Positions 1 to 11,182 of a stretch of DNA of 64,000 bases are shown here, piece by piece. A program made the translations under genes and the position numbers. The notes under the pieces were generated by a model. The model saw nothing but the letters and a program-made list of their open reading frames with translations. It had not been told where the DNA came from and did no database searches. This DNA comes from Atkinsonella hypoxylon. Taxonomy: Eukaryota; Ascomycota; Sordariomycetes; Hypocreales; Clavicipitaceae. The first letter of the stretch is position 1; each line of letters opens with the position of its first letter. The stretch lies in contig JFHB01000004.1 of NCBI GenBank assembly GCA_000729835.1, positions 62,001 to 126,000 on the forward strand, given 5' to 3'.

Positions 1-1183
1 GAGCAGTATCCTTTGATGAAAAGTACATCCGATGTGCGGGAGACTTGGAGTCCAAACGATGCAAGTCAATTCCGACTTCCTTCATTGAGGCGTTCAGCAA
101 CATAGGTGTACCCTCGGGTTTGACGGAGGTCACCTTCTTAGTCATGCCCACATAACTGACCGCAAACTGAACCTCTTTGATACCTCGCAAGATGGAACTC
201 ACAAATTCTCTCGAGTCAGCGTCTGTCTCCATTAGGTCATCGGTCCGGGCGCTATCCGCCTCGGTCTCTTCGGGGACCCGTGCTAGCACAATATCAACAG
301 GATCATCCGAGCTAGCGTAACGCGTTTCCATACGACTATGATTAAATCGCGTCGCACAAAGTTGTATATCATCATACGGCACGTGGAGTCGACCCAGCTT
401 CAACGCGATGGTCGCATCTCGAAGGCCCTGTCTTGACTCGTACAAGAATCCGTGGATATTCAGCAAGCAATGGTCCAAAATCTCTAGAGAATGGTGGCCT
501 TCAGCCGTGAATAGCACACTACGCAACGAGATGATCCATTCAGCCTGACGCTGCTGCTTCCACTTATGGTGAACTTTGAATAATCGAGCATGACCGACTG
601 TCTTACGCCTCGTATCCACGACGATTGTGAAGCTGCCGACCTGAACGCTGCCAACGCCGACGACATTGATAGTTGAGTTGGTGGCGACAACATCAACCAT
701 TCGAAGCCAACGGATATTTGTGTGTATTTTCTTGATCCTCTCTTTCAGCTTGGCCAGTTTTTTCCAGGTTTCGTTTCTAGAGTGTGTCTTAGGTTCGCGG
801 AGGGATTTTCGAGTTCTTCGCAACGGAGCAGAATCGTTTGGGGAGCTTTCAGTTCCAGGTTCTTCGTCATCAGCAACGTCTTTTGTAGTTGCCGATTTGT
901 GTCCATCTAGTTCGGCAACGTCTAGTGACACAACCAACTCGCTTAAAACCAGACTAATCCAAGTGGGTTGGGCAAAAGTCGGACGATGTATGTTTAAACC
1001 AAGGCCTCTGACCTCCACTCGACATCCATCTCGAGGCGTATAGGCTAGTCGGCGTAATGATAAGTAACCAATCCGTTGAATGGAAACGCCGGTCAAGATT
1101 CGAATTACGGCGAAAAGGACGAAGGATGATAGATATAGCAGAACGAAGACTCCGAGGAAGAAGGTGGGGTTGAGAAGGGCCAT
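1..1183 (-). CDS. FMP27: FMP27/BLTP2-type bridge-like lipid transfer protein, N-terminal part (cut by window edge)
   Basis: The reverse strand is open without a stop from the ATG at 1183-1181 to the window edge, giving 394 codons and no intron. The N-terminus has a hydrophobic segment at about residues 7-30 (FFLGVFVLLYLSSFVLF), then a run reading RIGYLSLRRLAYTPRDGC, and then VEVRGLGLNIHRPTFAQPTW. This order of membrane anchor followed by the HRPTFAQPTW block is what I recognise as the start of fungal FMP27-type proteins. The family (SABRE/Hobbit/BLTP2) forms very long rod-like proteins at ER-plasma membrane contacts thought to move lipids. A basic, low-complexity stretch around residues 110-150 precedes the second conserved block. 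Full-length members exceed 2000 residues, so most of the gene lies outside the window. Family assignment is from remembered motifs; the frame is certain. Confidence 0.8.
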   Translation of the reverse strand, partial: MALLNPTFFLGVFVLLYLSSFVLFAVIRILTGVSIQRIGYLSLRRLAYTPRDGCRVEVRGLGLNIHRPTFAQPTWISLVLSELVVSLDVAELDGHKSATTKDVADDEEPGTESSPNDSAPLRRTRKSLREPKTHSRNETWKKLAKLKERIKKIHTNIRWLRMVDVVATNSTINVVGVGSVQVGSFTIVVDTRRKTVGHARLFKVHHKWKQQRQAEWIISLRSVLFTAEGHHSLEILDHCLLNIHGFLYESRQGLRDATIALKLGRLHVPYDDIQLCATRFNHSRMETRYASSDDPVDIVLARVPEETEADSARTDDLMETDADSREFVSSILRGIKEVQFAVSYVGMTKKVTSVKPEGTPMLLNASMKEVGIDLHRLDSKSPAHRMYFSSKDTA

Positions 1184-4100
1184 TATGCTCTTGCTTCTGA
1201 AAACCAGCTCGACGCCCTTCTGGGGTCTTAATTCTGGACTTGATAGGCTGTAAGATCAACTTGGGTCAGCTTCTGCGTCCTTGCCGCTGGGGGTTGTGGT
1301 GCACCACGAGCAGGCATACGTTTTCTTGCCAGGAAAGGAATCATCTCCGCACAACATCACTGGCTTGCACGGAAAAGGAGCGCCATCGCCAGCCAGTCGT
1401 CTTGGAGAAGAATTTGGCTAGAAGAGGTTGAAATAAGAAATTGAGGGCTCGTATAGATCGAGGGGCCCGGGCCCTCGTCCTCGGTCGTAGATGGTCGTTA
1501 GCAACGCCTCGAAGCGATAGAATGCAAGCAAAGGTCTGCCTTGCTCTGCTGAATCTCAGATCACACTTGGGGGGTTAGAGAAAATCGAGTTGGGAGAAGG
1601 CGGAAAGGCAGCTGGAGCTTCGGAAAGGGAGCAGATATGTCGGAGCGGACGATTACAGAGCCACGGCGGCGAGGTGCGGCAAAAGCGGGTTGAACGGGAA
1701 AGAAGAAGGTCAAGGAATGCGGAGGTTTCAACGTTGCTTGAAGTTTCGTGCTCGGGTGACAGTCGTGTATGGCAAGCTGCAATGTTTTTCTTTTATTGTG
1801 CTAGCGCGAGGAGATAAGAAATGCGCGAGGCGAAAGGTGAGGCTCTGTCCAGCTACTAACTCAGTCCAGCAACGGCTTGATTCGTTCTGATTGGCGAAGA
1901 CAAAGTGGATGCAGGTCAGGCCTTGGAGATTGGACAGGTTGCCCAGGGACCTGGGTGCGCAACTACTGCTGGGAGGCTGGCGTCGGGCGGTGGAATAAGG
2001 TGTGGTGGTTTGTGATGGGGCCCAGCCGCTTCGGAATGGGGCGGGTGACGCTTCACCACCTGCAAGTTATTGCAGAGACGACGACGCGGAATCTGGGGGC
2101 GTTTGGATTGCATGGGTGGGTGAGCACTGTGCTCCGTACTATTATTAAAGACGTGACATTATTTGACCGTCAAATATATATTATTCTGCGCTTATTAATG
2201 TCAACTCCATCGGCCATGCTCGTCATGCTCGTCGTGCAAAATCCGAAAAACATAATCTTGTTGGATCATGTTGGTCGATCGGAAATTATCTAGCACTTGG
2301 CGTCAAGCTGCATCTGCTATGGTAGGCCATAGCCAATTCATCCTTGCCAGGGTCAGTGCCATCGCCCAATTTTGCATCATATCTCGTCTGGTCTTGGTCT
2401 GGTCTGAGTCTGGGTAGGTACCTACCTAGCTAGACCTAATTGTTAGGCACGTGCACCCATTCTCGTTTGTTCCACAAGCTTGTACGAGGTACTCGGTACT
2501 CCGTGCGGCTGCGCCAATACTATTACTCCGTGCGGGTAATCTCGCTTTTCACTTTTCACTAGGCTAGGTGGGCTGCATCTGTCTGGAATTGACAAGTATG
2601 AATTAGGGAAGCGGCTGCGCACGATCTGGTTCTCTTCCTCGCAGTCTCGAGACTCTCGACTGTCTTTCGAATGAAAAGATGTCGCTGGACAATTTTCTGT
2701 TGGTGCTTGCCTGTCTGACGCTTGACTTTTAAGTGAGACATTATAACCCACGACCTTTCCCATTGCAACATTAATAAAAAAAAACTATCATTATTATTCC
2801 GAGCACAAAACTTAATATGACGTTGCTAAATCTTTTCAGTGTTATATATTTATACTATTATTACTTCTTCAAGAATATTGTGCAGGCACTCGCAACTCTG
2901 TCAACCTTGAAGTGGATGCTTCCCGCGTTGCACAAAAAAGCCTTGTCCTTCCATCAACGTCGTGGAGAAAGAGGACGGTGGTATAATATGGCGACGCCTC
3001 TCCCGCTCTATTGTCAGTAGCACCTTATCACTTCTTGCCAGGCACCGAATTGCACACTGGTGTCAGCTTCATCGGATATAATTTCAAGACATACTGAAAT
3101 ATAGCTACCGCGATCGTGCATCGTTGGAAAAGATGAGTTTCCAAGCACTGCAAGAAGAAGACTTACTGCAATAGCATTCTCAAGGGTCGCAACGTTGCCA
3201 ACTCTCATGTTGGTTCGTCTGTCCGAACCGTTGTACCTGAGCATTATAACCCAGACTGTTCAAAACTTATTAAAACCATGAAACAGATTACCTTTAGAGG
3301 TTTTGTACCGGCGTTCCAGACACTTGGGGTGGTTGCCAACAGTCGGCTTTTGTTCCATTCCCTACGCCAGTTTCTCATTGCTGTTCTGCCGGTCCGAATT
3401 TATGCTTTACCGCTCTGCAGGCAAGGTAGCAAGAAAGGGAGCCAGGTAATAACGACAGCGGCTTCTCTTCCCACACCTTGCGCTACGATCAAATCTTTCG
3501 TGTGCACTTTGCGTGCTACGTCATATTCGGCGTATCAACGGAGAGGCCTCAGCCAAGGCAAAATGTCTTTGTTTTAGAGCGATGGTACAAATTCCTTTCA
3601 GTGGGATGATTTCGAGGCGTCGTGCTTATCTGGATCCCTCACAAGCTGGGTCTGCTTTATCATGTGCTATTTCGGCGGACGGATGAGGCTAGTGTACCTC
3701 GTACGCTGGGCCAGCGGCAGTTACGGTGACGGCTCCAAAGTCGGACGGCGGATCGGGCACATTGTCTTATCTAGTGCTTCATCGGCGCAGGCGACATAAA
3801 CGAAGTCATCGACTGCCGGACAAGTGTCGCTGCGAAATTGATTAGCGTGGTTGTTCGGCGCTGTGCTGACATGGGTGCTTTGTCGCGCCTCTCTCAGTTT
3901 GTATTACCAAAATGTACCCTCAGCCAATATGAATGGATTTCCAAGCAGCGGGTCGTGGAAGGCAGGGTAAATTCAGTCGTTGGCTGTGGCAACTTTGACT
4001 TGCGTCGGGAGAGCGCGTACCGACCACATTGAAGTATTCATGGTCTGATCAATTGATCACTAGTACTGACCCTTGGCGAAATTATATGTCCTCAAGCATG

Positions 4101-6812
4101 GTCACTTCCATGTGCAGTATAACTAATCTACGGAAGGAATTGTCACTGGTCATCCTATGTTTTGAGAAAAATGCAACCACAATCCTTACAGCGCGCGGCA
4201 TATACACCTGTATACTCCGCCCACAGCTGTACCTGCAGGCTTGTTACGCATAAAGATATATCAGGCTTGAAAATTTGTAAACTCTTTTGAGGATCAGCAG
4301 GAAGACGCCAATGTTGTTGAAGCCACAAGCTCTTCCTGAGGCACTGACTCAAGACAACACTATTGTCGTGGGACATGCAATACCCTTAAGTCTAGCAGAA
4401 CAAAGTCGCTGTAGGGTGCTTGTAGGCTACTTTTTATGTTCTGCAAAATTATTCTATATTGAGAATCAAGAAAAATCGATTCACAGTTATACAAGCAAAA
4501 CACATGTATATGTACAGTTTTTGTGGCTACTATACGTAATAGTAGCCCTATACAAAAGTAGCTTATTAGAAAGCCCTGTTTCCAATCATCTGAACCGTAA
4601 AAATATAGTCGTTTTACAGCCGCTCGTTGCTAAGCAATTCGCTGTTAAATTCTAGTTTACGGTACTAAGAATGCCAGTCGTAGATTGACTCTTGTTGCCA
4701 AGTTGCATGGCGGAACGGCTAGCTGCAAGGAAAGCAAGACAACGCAGGCAACGCCACATGACTAGGATACAAGGTGGGCAATTACAAAGTATAAAACAAG
4801 GCTTATCATAATTGATAGCTTTATCTTAACAGTCAAGGACCTCGTTTCTTGATCCGAGAACATGCAGTACAAACCCGGCCATCCCGGGACTCCTTGGTTA
4901 GACCTTACAGCCCGTTGTTGGGAAAAAGACCAAATGTCAATCAAAAGTCTTTTTGCTTGCTTGTTTGACCGACTCAATGTGCAAAGTTGCATTAGCTCGG
5001 GCTGAAGCTGAACTTAGCCTTTGGAAGCCCTGTCCGGAATCTATTCTCAGCATTAGTTAGCTCACTCTGCCGTTGCACTCGCTCCCGCAAGTTTCCCACC
5101 GGAGGAGTCTGTAATTAAAAGACCCGACCACACGGAGTCCACCGGAGCTTTCAATCCCACTGAGGCTATCCAAATCCGGGATTATCACTCCGAGTGTGAT
5201 CCACACACAAAATCTCTTCGCTGGCTATCCTTGGCTGTGATATTATCTGAGCTAATGACTTTACACTGGTGGATATACTGTTAAGTAACGTTAGATGGGG
5301 GCACGTAAATAATGCACTGGAGATTTCAAATATCGCACTGGACCTAACCAAAGCCGGAAAAGTCCCTGCACATCTATTTTTGGTGTGGAAGTACTTCCGA
5401 GGTTTCTTTTCGAGCCATAGAGCTGTTTTTTTCGCTCCAACGGCCACAACGCAACAGCCCTTTAACCCTTGTACAGACAGCTTCAATTCACAATGACGAT
5501 TTTGTTTAATATAAGAGTTACTATATATTGCTAGTAATAGCTGTTATCTCCCTCTTGCGAAAGAAAGACCTTAAAACGCACTTTTGGCTATTGCGCACAC
5601 ATCTGCCAACATAAAGGGCATTATAGCACGAAAAGAAACATAAAGGGTACTTTTGTGCGTGGAACCCACGATTCGGTTTGATTCAGTGTATGGAGATGCC
5701 TCTTTGGGTTTAGCTCCTACTGTATGATCAAAAAACTACTTACCTGGGATTCGTCCTCTGCAGTGACTAATGTGTGGGTCGTAATTTGATAATCATGTAG
5801 TCCTCCTCAAGCGACCACCTCAGCACTTTGTGTTGGGAAAAGTCCCAGACAATTCTTCGGCTTACCCAAGCCTTGGCCCTCGGTCGACATCACCGAGTCT
5901 TGCCAACCGCTTTGATGTCAACATAGAGCGCCTGGGTGGCGTTGGCCACATTCATGCCATTCGTCTAATCTAATATCGACATGACCCGACAAGGATCATG
6001 GATCGACGTGGTGTGATCTGCGTCGAGGAACGAATCCGGCCGTATGGGGCAGAAAAAAAGGATGAAAATTGTGCCACGACTGCTATTGGATCGAAGTCAG
6101 GAAGTCTTTCCAAAAACTCTCCGTGGAAGTGCCTATCTGTTGAATTCATGCCTCCGTGTCCATGATTCAACTTGATCGTCGTCCTCGAATACCGATGCCC
6201 AGACGGCAGAAGCTGGCTTGGCAGACGTCCTGGCCCGAGAGATCAAAGGCAGAAACTGGGAAAAATTCTCCGTTGGCGGGTGTATCAATATCTGCGGAGA
6301 CAGCCACAATAAAGGTGTGTTTACTCTAATGTGCTGGTGCCATTGGCAGCGACTTCCACGTTCCGCAACGGTGTTACTGCCTCATGACAAAAGGACCGTT
6401 CAATCCACTAACTACTGCACTACCACCATAGACTCTGGGTGTAACGTACGATCTGACTGAGTCGCGGCGACATGTCCTCGCATTCATCTGCTAGCCTTAC
6501 AACCTTCATGGTCGGGCTTGGCGTAGCCCTGCAGCCGCAAAAACGCAGCAATCGCTCGCTGCAATCAACATTGTGTTGCCATAATCTGTAGTTGTCTCGC
6601 AGGCGACCCTTTGGTCCCGCCTTCCGTGTGACACAACTGTCCTCGGTTGGACGTAGAGTGTGGGAGTGCCATTTTGCTTGAATACCTACCTATAAGTATC
6701 TAGCCCGTCATCTTCTACTTTCTACTCTCGTTCTCATTGTCCTTCTTCCACACTTTTGCGCGTGTGAGGTGCGTTTACAGGGACGGGCATCGTCTTGCCA
6801 CTCATCACTACT
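1184..6812. other. 5.6 kb without a supportable gene
   Basis: All open frames here are short, lack recognisable motifs and overlap each other on both strands. The first 0.6 kb is probably the promoter and 5' leader of the FMP27-like gene. From about 2.8 to 5.6 kb the DNA is noticeably richer in A+T, which may mark decayed mobile DNA, but I see no transposase, reverse transcriptase or clear terminal repeats. A perfect 14-bp palindrome (GGTAGGTACCTACC) sits at 2413-2426, and CTCCGT motifs occur near 2131, 2500 and 2526. The last few hundred bases serve as the promoter of the peptide transporter. Confidence 0.6.
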
Positions 6813-8693
6813 ATGGCTCAAAATCACGAGGACATGGCCGCCGAGTAAGTCTCTGACCTGGATTTCTGTCGGCCTAGTCTCACACTTCCAAGCCTTGGAC
6901 TGACACGAAACTGTCCTTGCAGACTTCATGAGGAGTTCAACGAGCGCATTCCCAATAAAGGCACTGACCTTGCCGGCGGCTACATTGAACAGCCTTCCTT
7001 AGACGAGAAGCGCAACCTTGCTATTAATGATAGCGAGACTGGCCCTACTCCAGACGGCGAAGAACCGAGTGAGCATGAAAAGAATACTTTGCGCCGCGTT
7101 GGCGAAAACTTGCCTGCCTCGGCCTTTCTGATTGCCATTGTCGAACTCACTGAGCGATTCACATACTATGGTGCTCAGGGTCTCTTCCAGAACTACATCA
7201 GCTACCACCAAGACGGTCGCGATGGCCCCAAAGGTCTCGGCCTTGGTTCCCAGGCTGGGTACGGTCTCAACTTGTTCTTCCAGTGGTTCTGCTATGTGAC
7301 TCCTATCCTTGGTGCCATTATCTCGGACCAGTTTCTCGGAAAGTACAAGACGATTCTCATTTTCTGCGGTATCTACTGGGTTGGTCTCGCCGTCCTGTGG
7401 ACTACATCGCTCCCTGCCTCTATTGAGAATGGCGCCGGCCTCGGCGGCTACATCACGGCCATTATCATCATTGGCCTGGGAACTGGTGGTATCAAGTCGA
7501 ACATTGCCCCCCTTATTGCCGACCAATATCAACGACGTGTCATGGCTATTAAGACTCAGTCAGACGGCGAGCGCGTCATCATCGACCCTGCCATTACCTA
7601 CCAACGCATCTACATGGTTTTCTACTGGTGCATTAACGTTGGAGCATTGTCTTTGATGGCTACTCCCTTTATGGAGCTGCACAAGGGATTCTGGACTGCC
7701 TTCCTCATGTGCTTCTGCATGTTCAACGTTGGTATCGCAATCTTAGTTCTCCGCCGCAAGTCTTACGTCATTCGACCCCCTCAAGGCCAGATTATCACCG
7801 ACGCCTTCAAGGCTATTGGCATGATGATCTCGAACCGCACACTCGACGCTGCTAAGCCCTCATGGCGTGCCCAACATGGCAAGTCCACCAACCTCGCCTG
7901 GGACGATCATTTCGTCGAGGAGCTCAAACGTGCACTCATGGCCTGCAAGGTGTTCGTCTTCTATCCCGTCTTTTGGGTTTGCTACGGACAATTCTCTAGC
8001 AACTTTGTCACTCAAGCCGGTCAAATGCAAGTTGGCGGCATGCCCAATGACTTTATGCAGAATTCCGACCCTCTATCCATCCTGATTTTTACCCCCATTC
8101 TGGAGAAGATTGTCTATCCCATTCTGCGAAGACGCGGCATCGAGCTGCGACCTATCGCTCGTATCACCATCGGCTTCTTCTTTGCTGCCCTCTGCTTGGC
8201 TTACGCTGCCATCGTGCAGCACCTCATCTACAACGCAGGTCCATGCTACGACAGCCCTCGTGGCTGCCCGGCTGGTATGCTCGAGGGCGGCAAGACGGCA
8301 CCAAACGACATTCACGTCGCCATTCAGACCCCTGCGTACATATTCATCGGCATTTCCGAGATCTTCATTAGTGTCACTGGTCTCGAATACGCCTACACAA
8401 AAGCTCCTCCCAGCATGAAGTCCTTCGTCCAGAGCCTTTACCTCTTCACAAACGCCTTCGGATCCGCTATCTCGGAGGGTCTTGTCCCTGTGGCCAAAGA
8501 CCCCAAGTTCGTCTGGATGTATACTGGCGTCAGCGTAACTGCATTCCTCACCGGCTGCGTCTTCTTCGTCCTTTTCCGACATTATGATGCGAGGGAAGAG
8601 GCTATGTATGCTCTTGACCGTGACTTACCGGTTCTGTCGCTATCAAGTGAGGAGGCCACGAAGAACGAGCAAGACAGGAACACTGCTAGCTAA
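6813..8693 (+). CDS. POT/PTR2-family proton-coupled oligopeptide transporter
   Basis: Exons are 6813-6844 and 6923-8693, giving 600 residues. The intron (6845-6922) starts GTAAGT and ends TGCAG, and joins codon GA|A in frame. An N-terminal hydrophilic tail of about 100 residues precedes the transport domain. Family hallmarks are visible: the ExxER motif followed by FTYYGAQGLFQNYI, the loop GTGGIKSNIAPLIADQ, and FYWCINVGALS. These correspond to the two PTR2 signatures of di/tripeptide-H+ symporters. Around twelve hydrophobic segments follow, and the protein ends in a short polar tail. The product should import small peptides across the plasma membrane as a nitrogen source. The ATG at 6813 is chosen because the splice extends the long frame cleanly back to it; no ATG lies between the splice and the transport domain in the long frame. 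Confidence 0.92.
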
Positions 8694-10091
8694 ACCTGTG
8701 CACATTGAGGCTAGTCAACATGTATATAAATTTATCCCAAATGAATTTTACGCTTATGTGCCATGGTATACATATTTGCTTGTTTTCAGGCACTCATGGT
8801 AGCTCAACTATGATTTCGTGTAATGCATATTCTCTAATGCGCTACGACGCCAGACGACCATTCCTAGCTCGCCCTCAACCCTTTATTCCTGTGATGCGCA
8901 TAGGGCTCCTATTTCCGAAGTCAATCAGTCTCCACCTTGTTCCGTTTGCCGCTGCTGTCCCTTTCTTCTCAGGCAAGACCATTCAAACCACATACCGCAA
9001 ATGCTCATGTCATTCTTACTAGGAAGCATGCTAAACATCACCTGTTGAAAGCAAGCCATTTCTGACCTGTGGAACAATCACCATATACATGCATCGAGTG
9101 TCATGCTCACATGCCAGCCGTCTAGAAAATAGCTTGCCACAATATTCACTTCGCGACAAGGCATCTTGGCCTGGATCTGTTGGTATTTGCAAACAAAAGC
9201 CAGACCTAGCTGACCATCCTAGGCACCCCCACGTACCCTCGAAACTGAATATCCGTGCACAGTGCCCCGGTGCTGATTAAAAGACCCCTACACAAGCCGT
9301 ATTCGTTACAATTTGGAAGGGCGATGGTAGCTTAGCTGGCGGAACAGTACGCAAGCGAGAAGGGTCAACGGAAATCCACCGGCGGCCTTCGCTGACGCAT
9401 CTTCGAATGCCTGTGAATACAAGGTGAGACTTGCCAGGTTTCATATGAGCCGTCTAGCATTCTTGCCTATCGCGACATAATACCGACTCAAATCACTAGA
9501 CGTCCCGGTGCAGAACAAGAACGGCTTATGCTCGCCGAGCACCTAATGTGCGCGGACAACCCCCTGAAGTTACGTTGCGTGCAAATTGCAAGCATGATGC
9601 TGCGTCACCGTGGGTTGTGCAACGGTCATGGATGTTTCAGGTGGCGCTCGATGTGGAAATTTCTCCCCAGATCATTGCCATGTGCTTGCTGATAGTATGA
9701 GAGCTCATTGGGATACAAAGGTGATAAGTAAGTCATCAAATGGATAGTTTCCAGCGGGAGAATAGACGCGTGGAAAAGGAAGCAAGGGGCTGCGGTGATT
9801 TCCCACGCGATACTTTTCCGAACGACCGAAATTGATCTTAAAAACGCCTTGATGCTCTATGCTCTATGAATGAACTACATGCTAAACGTAATCAGCCTCA
9901 CATAAACCCAAGTAACAGAAGAGAAGAGGGATATTGCAAGGCTCCCCAGGAGCAAAAGACAACAAGTAAATCGAGTCAGTGAGCCCATGTTTTAGTGTCA
10001 TCTTCCCATTTCCCATGACCGACATTTTCTAAAACTAGCTCGAGTACGATAGTATCAAACTTGCAATCTGTACTTTTTCCCGCGAGGTAGA
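8694..10091. other. Intergenic, convergent 3' ends of the peptide transporter and FAD synthase genes
   Basis: I see only short unsupported frames here. The two flanking genes converge, so this stretch should hold both terminators and 3' UTRs. No RNA gene or repeat array stands out. Confidence 0.55.
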
Positions 10092-11182
10092 TCATCTATC
10101 CCGACCAAGTCGTTCCTCGTCATCGCGAAGCAATTCATATGCGGGCCGGAACTTGGTGCCTTCGGCATCAATGGCCAATGTGGGATTCGGTCTTGTATTC
10201 TTGACTCCGCCTAGTGATGAGTATCCCTGTTGGTAAAGGCTGCAGAAGGGTATGTCAAGGAGTAGAATAAACTATTCGTTGTAAAAAATAAAAAATAAAT
10301 AAATTAGCTTCATGCGCTCGAAATCAATGCGGCCATTTGTTAACGAAAGGCAAAGCACCTACGGTCCAGATATCGGCATAGTGCCAGTCAAGTATGGGAT
10401 TCACCCTTATAAAATGCGGCCACCCCTTATCAGTCGGAGCAAATTCAGTGAGAAACTCGGAGAATGGATCGGTCCGCCGGGTGCCCATGAAGATGGCCTT
10501 CACGGACGGCTTCTCTGCCTGATATGCCTCGAGGGCCTGCCGCATGGGCAGCGCATAGCGCTTCAGGTCGAGATGGTAATCCTTCGTTGTGGTAGTGACG
10601 AAGTCTTCGACTTCGGGAAACGGGTCGGGTGGTGCAATGTAGATGGCTTGAATCGTTGGCGGCGCATTTTTGAGGAGGCGCGCATCGGTGCCATTGGTGG
10701 CGGTGGCGGATGGGTCGGAAACAGCTGGTAATGAGGCTAGGATGAGAACGAGCAAGACGAGGCAGTCTTTGCCACCATTGTAGGATAATGAAAGCTCTTC
10801 GGGCCTGGATTCAGCATGATGTGGTTGTCAGTTATTCGACTGTTGGCGAGGCCGACGTTGGCGCAGAGAGGATTACCGAGGTAAACGAGCGTGGCGGGGG
10901 TTCTGTGGAGCGACTGTGTGACGATGCAGGCAATGAGGGTGGCATGGGGTTTTGCGATTGACAAGCAATTACTTAGACGTACCCATAACGGCGCAATGCC
11001 TCCTCTACTATCTCCAGTGAAGCGCGAGTTTGCGTCCGTGTCCTCGTCGAGGCCCTGTCACCGTCGGAAGGCTGGTCTAAGAATGCAATCACCTTGCGGC
11101 GCAGGATGTAGCAAACGTCGGGAAGAGGGCGTCCCACTGCCGAGGTTGCGGCCGGAGCCACGACACGTCCGTTCTGCGTCAT
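10092..11182 (-). CDS. FAD1: FAD synthase (FMN adenylyltransferase), PAPS-reductase-like
   Basis: Three exons on the reverse strand: 11182-10983, 10804-10363 and 10271-10092, coding for 273 residues. Introns are 10982-10805 (GTACGT..CCAG, with CTGAC upstream of the acceptor) and 10362-10272 (GTAGGT..ATAG). Splicing brings together RRYGPEELSLSYNGGKDCLV, which carries the SYNGGKDC nucleotide-binding loop of the PAPS reductase/FAD synthase fold. After it come IYIAPPDPFPEVEDF, the MGTRRTDP motif, HYADIWTF and FCSLYQQGYSSLGG, all typical of yeast FAD1. The enzyme joins FMN and ATP to make FAD in riboflavin metabolism. The start MTQNG (11182) fits the usual length of about 280 residues. An in-frame ATG at 11380 would add 66 residues rich in Arg. 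Function is confident; the start is not. Confidence 0.9.

Noticed and set aside
4287..4655. 122-codon forward frame in the AT-rich block
   Set aside because: No motifs, biased composition and overlap with other equally poor frames.
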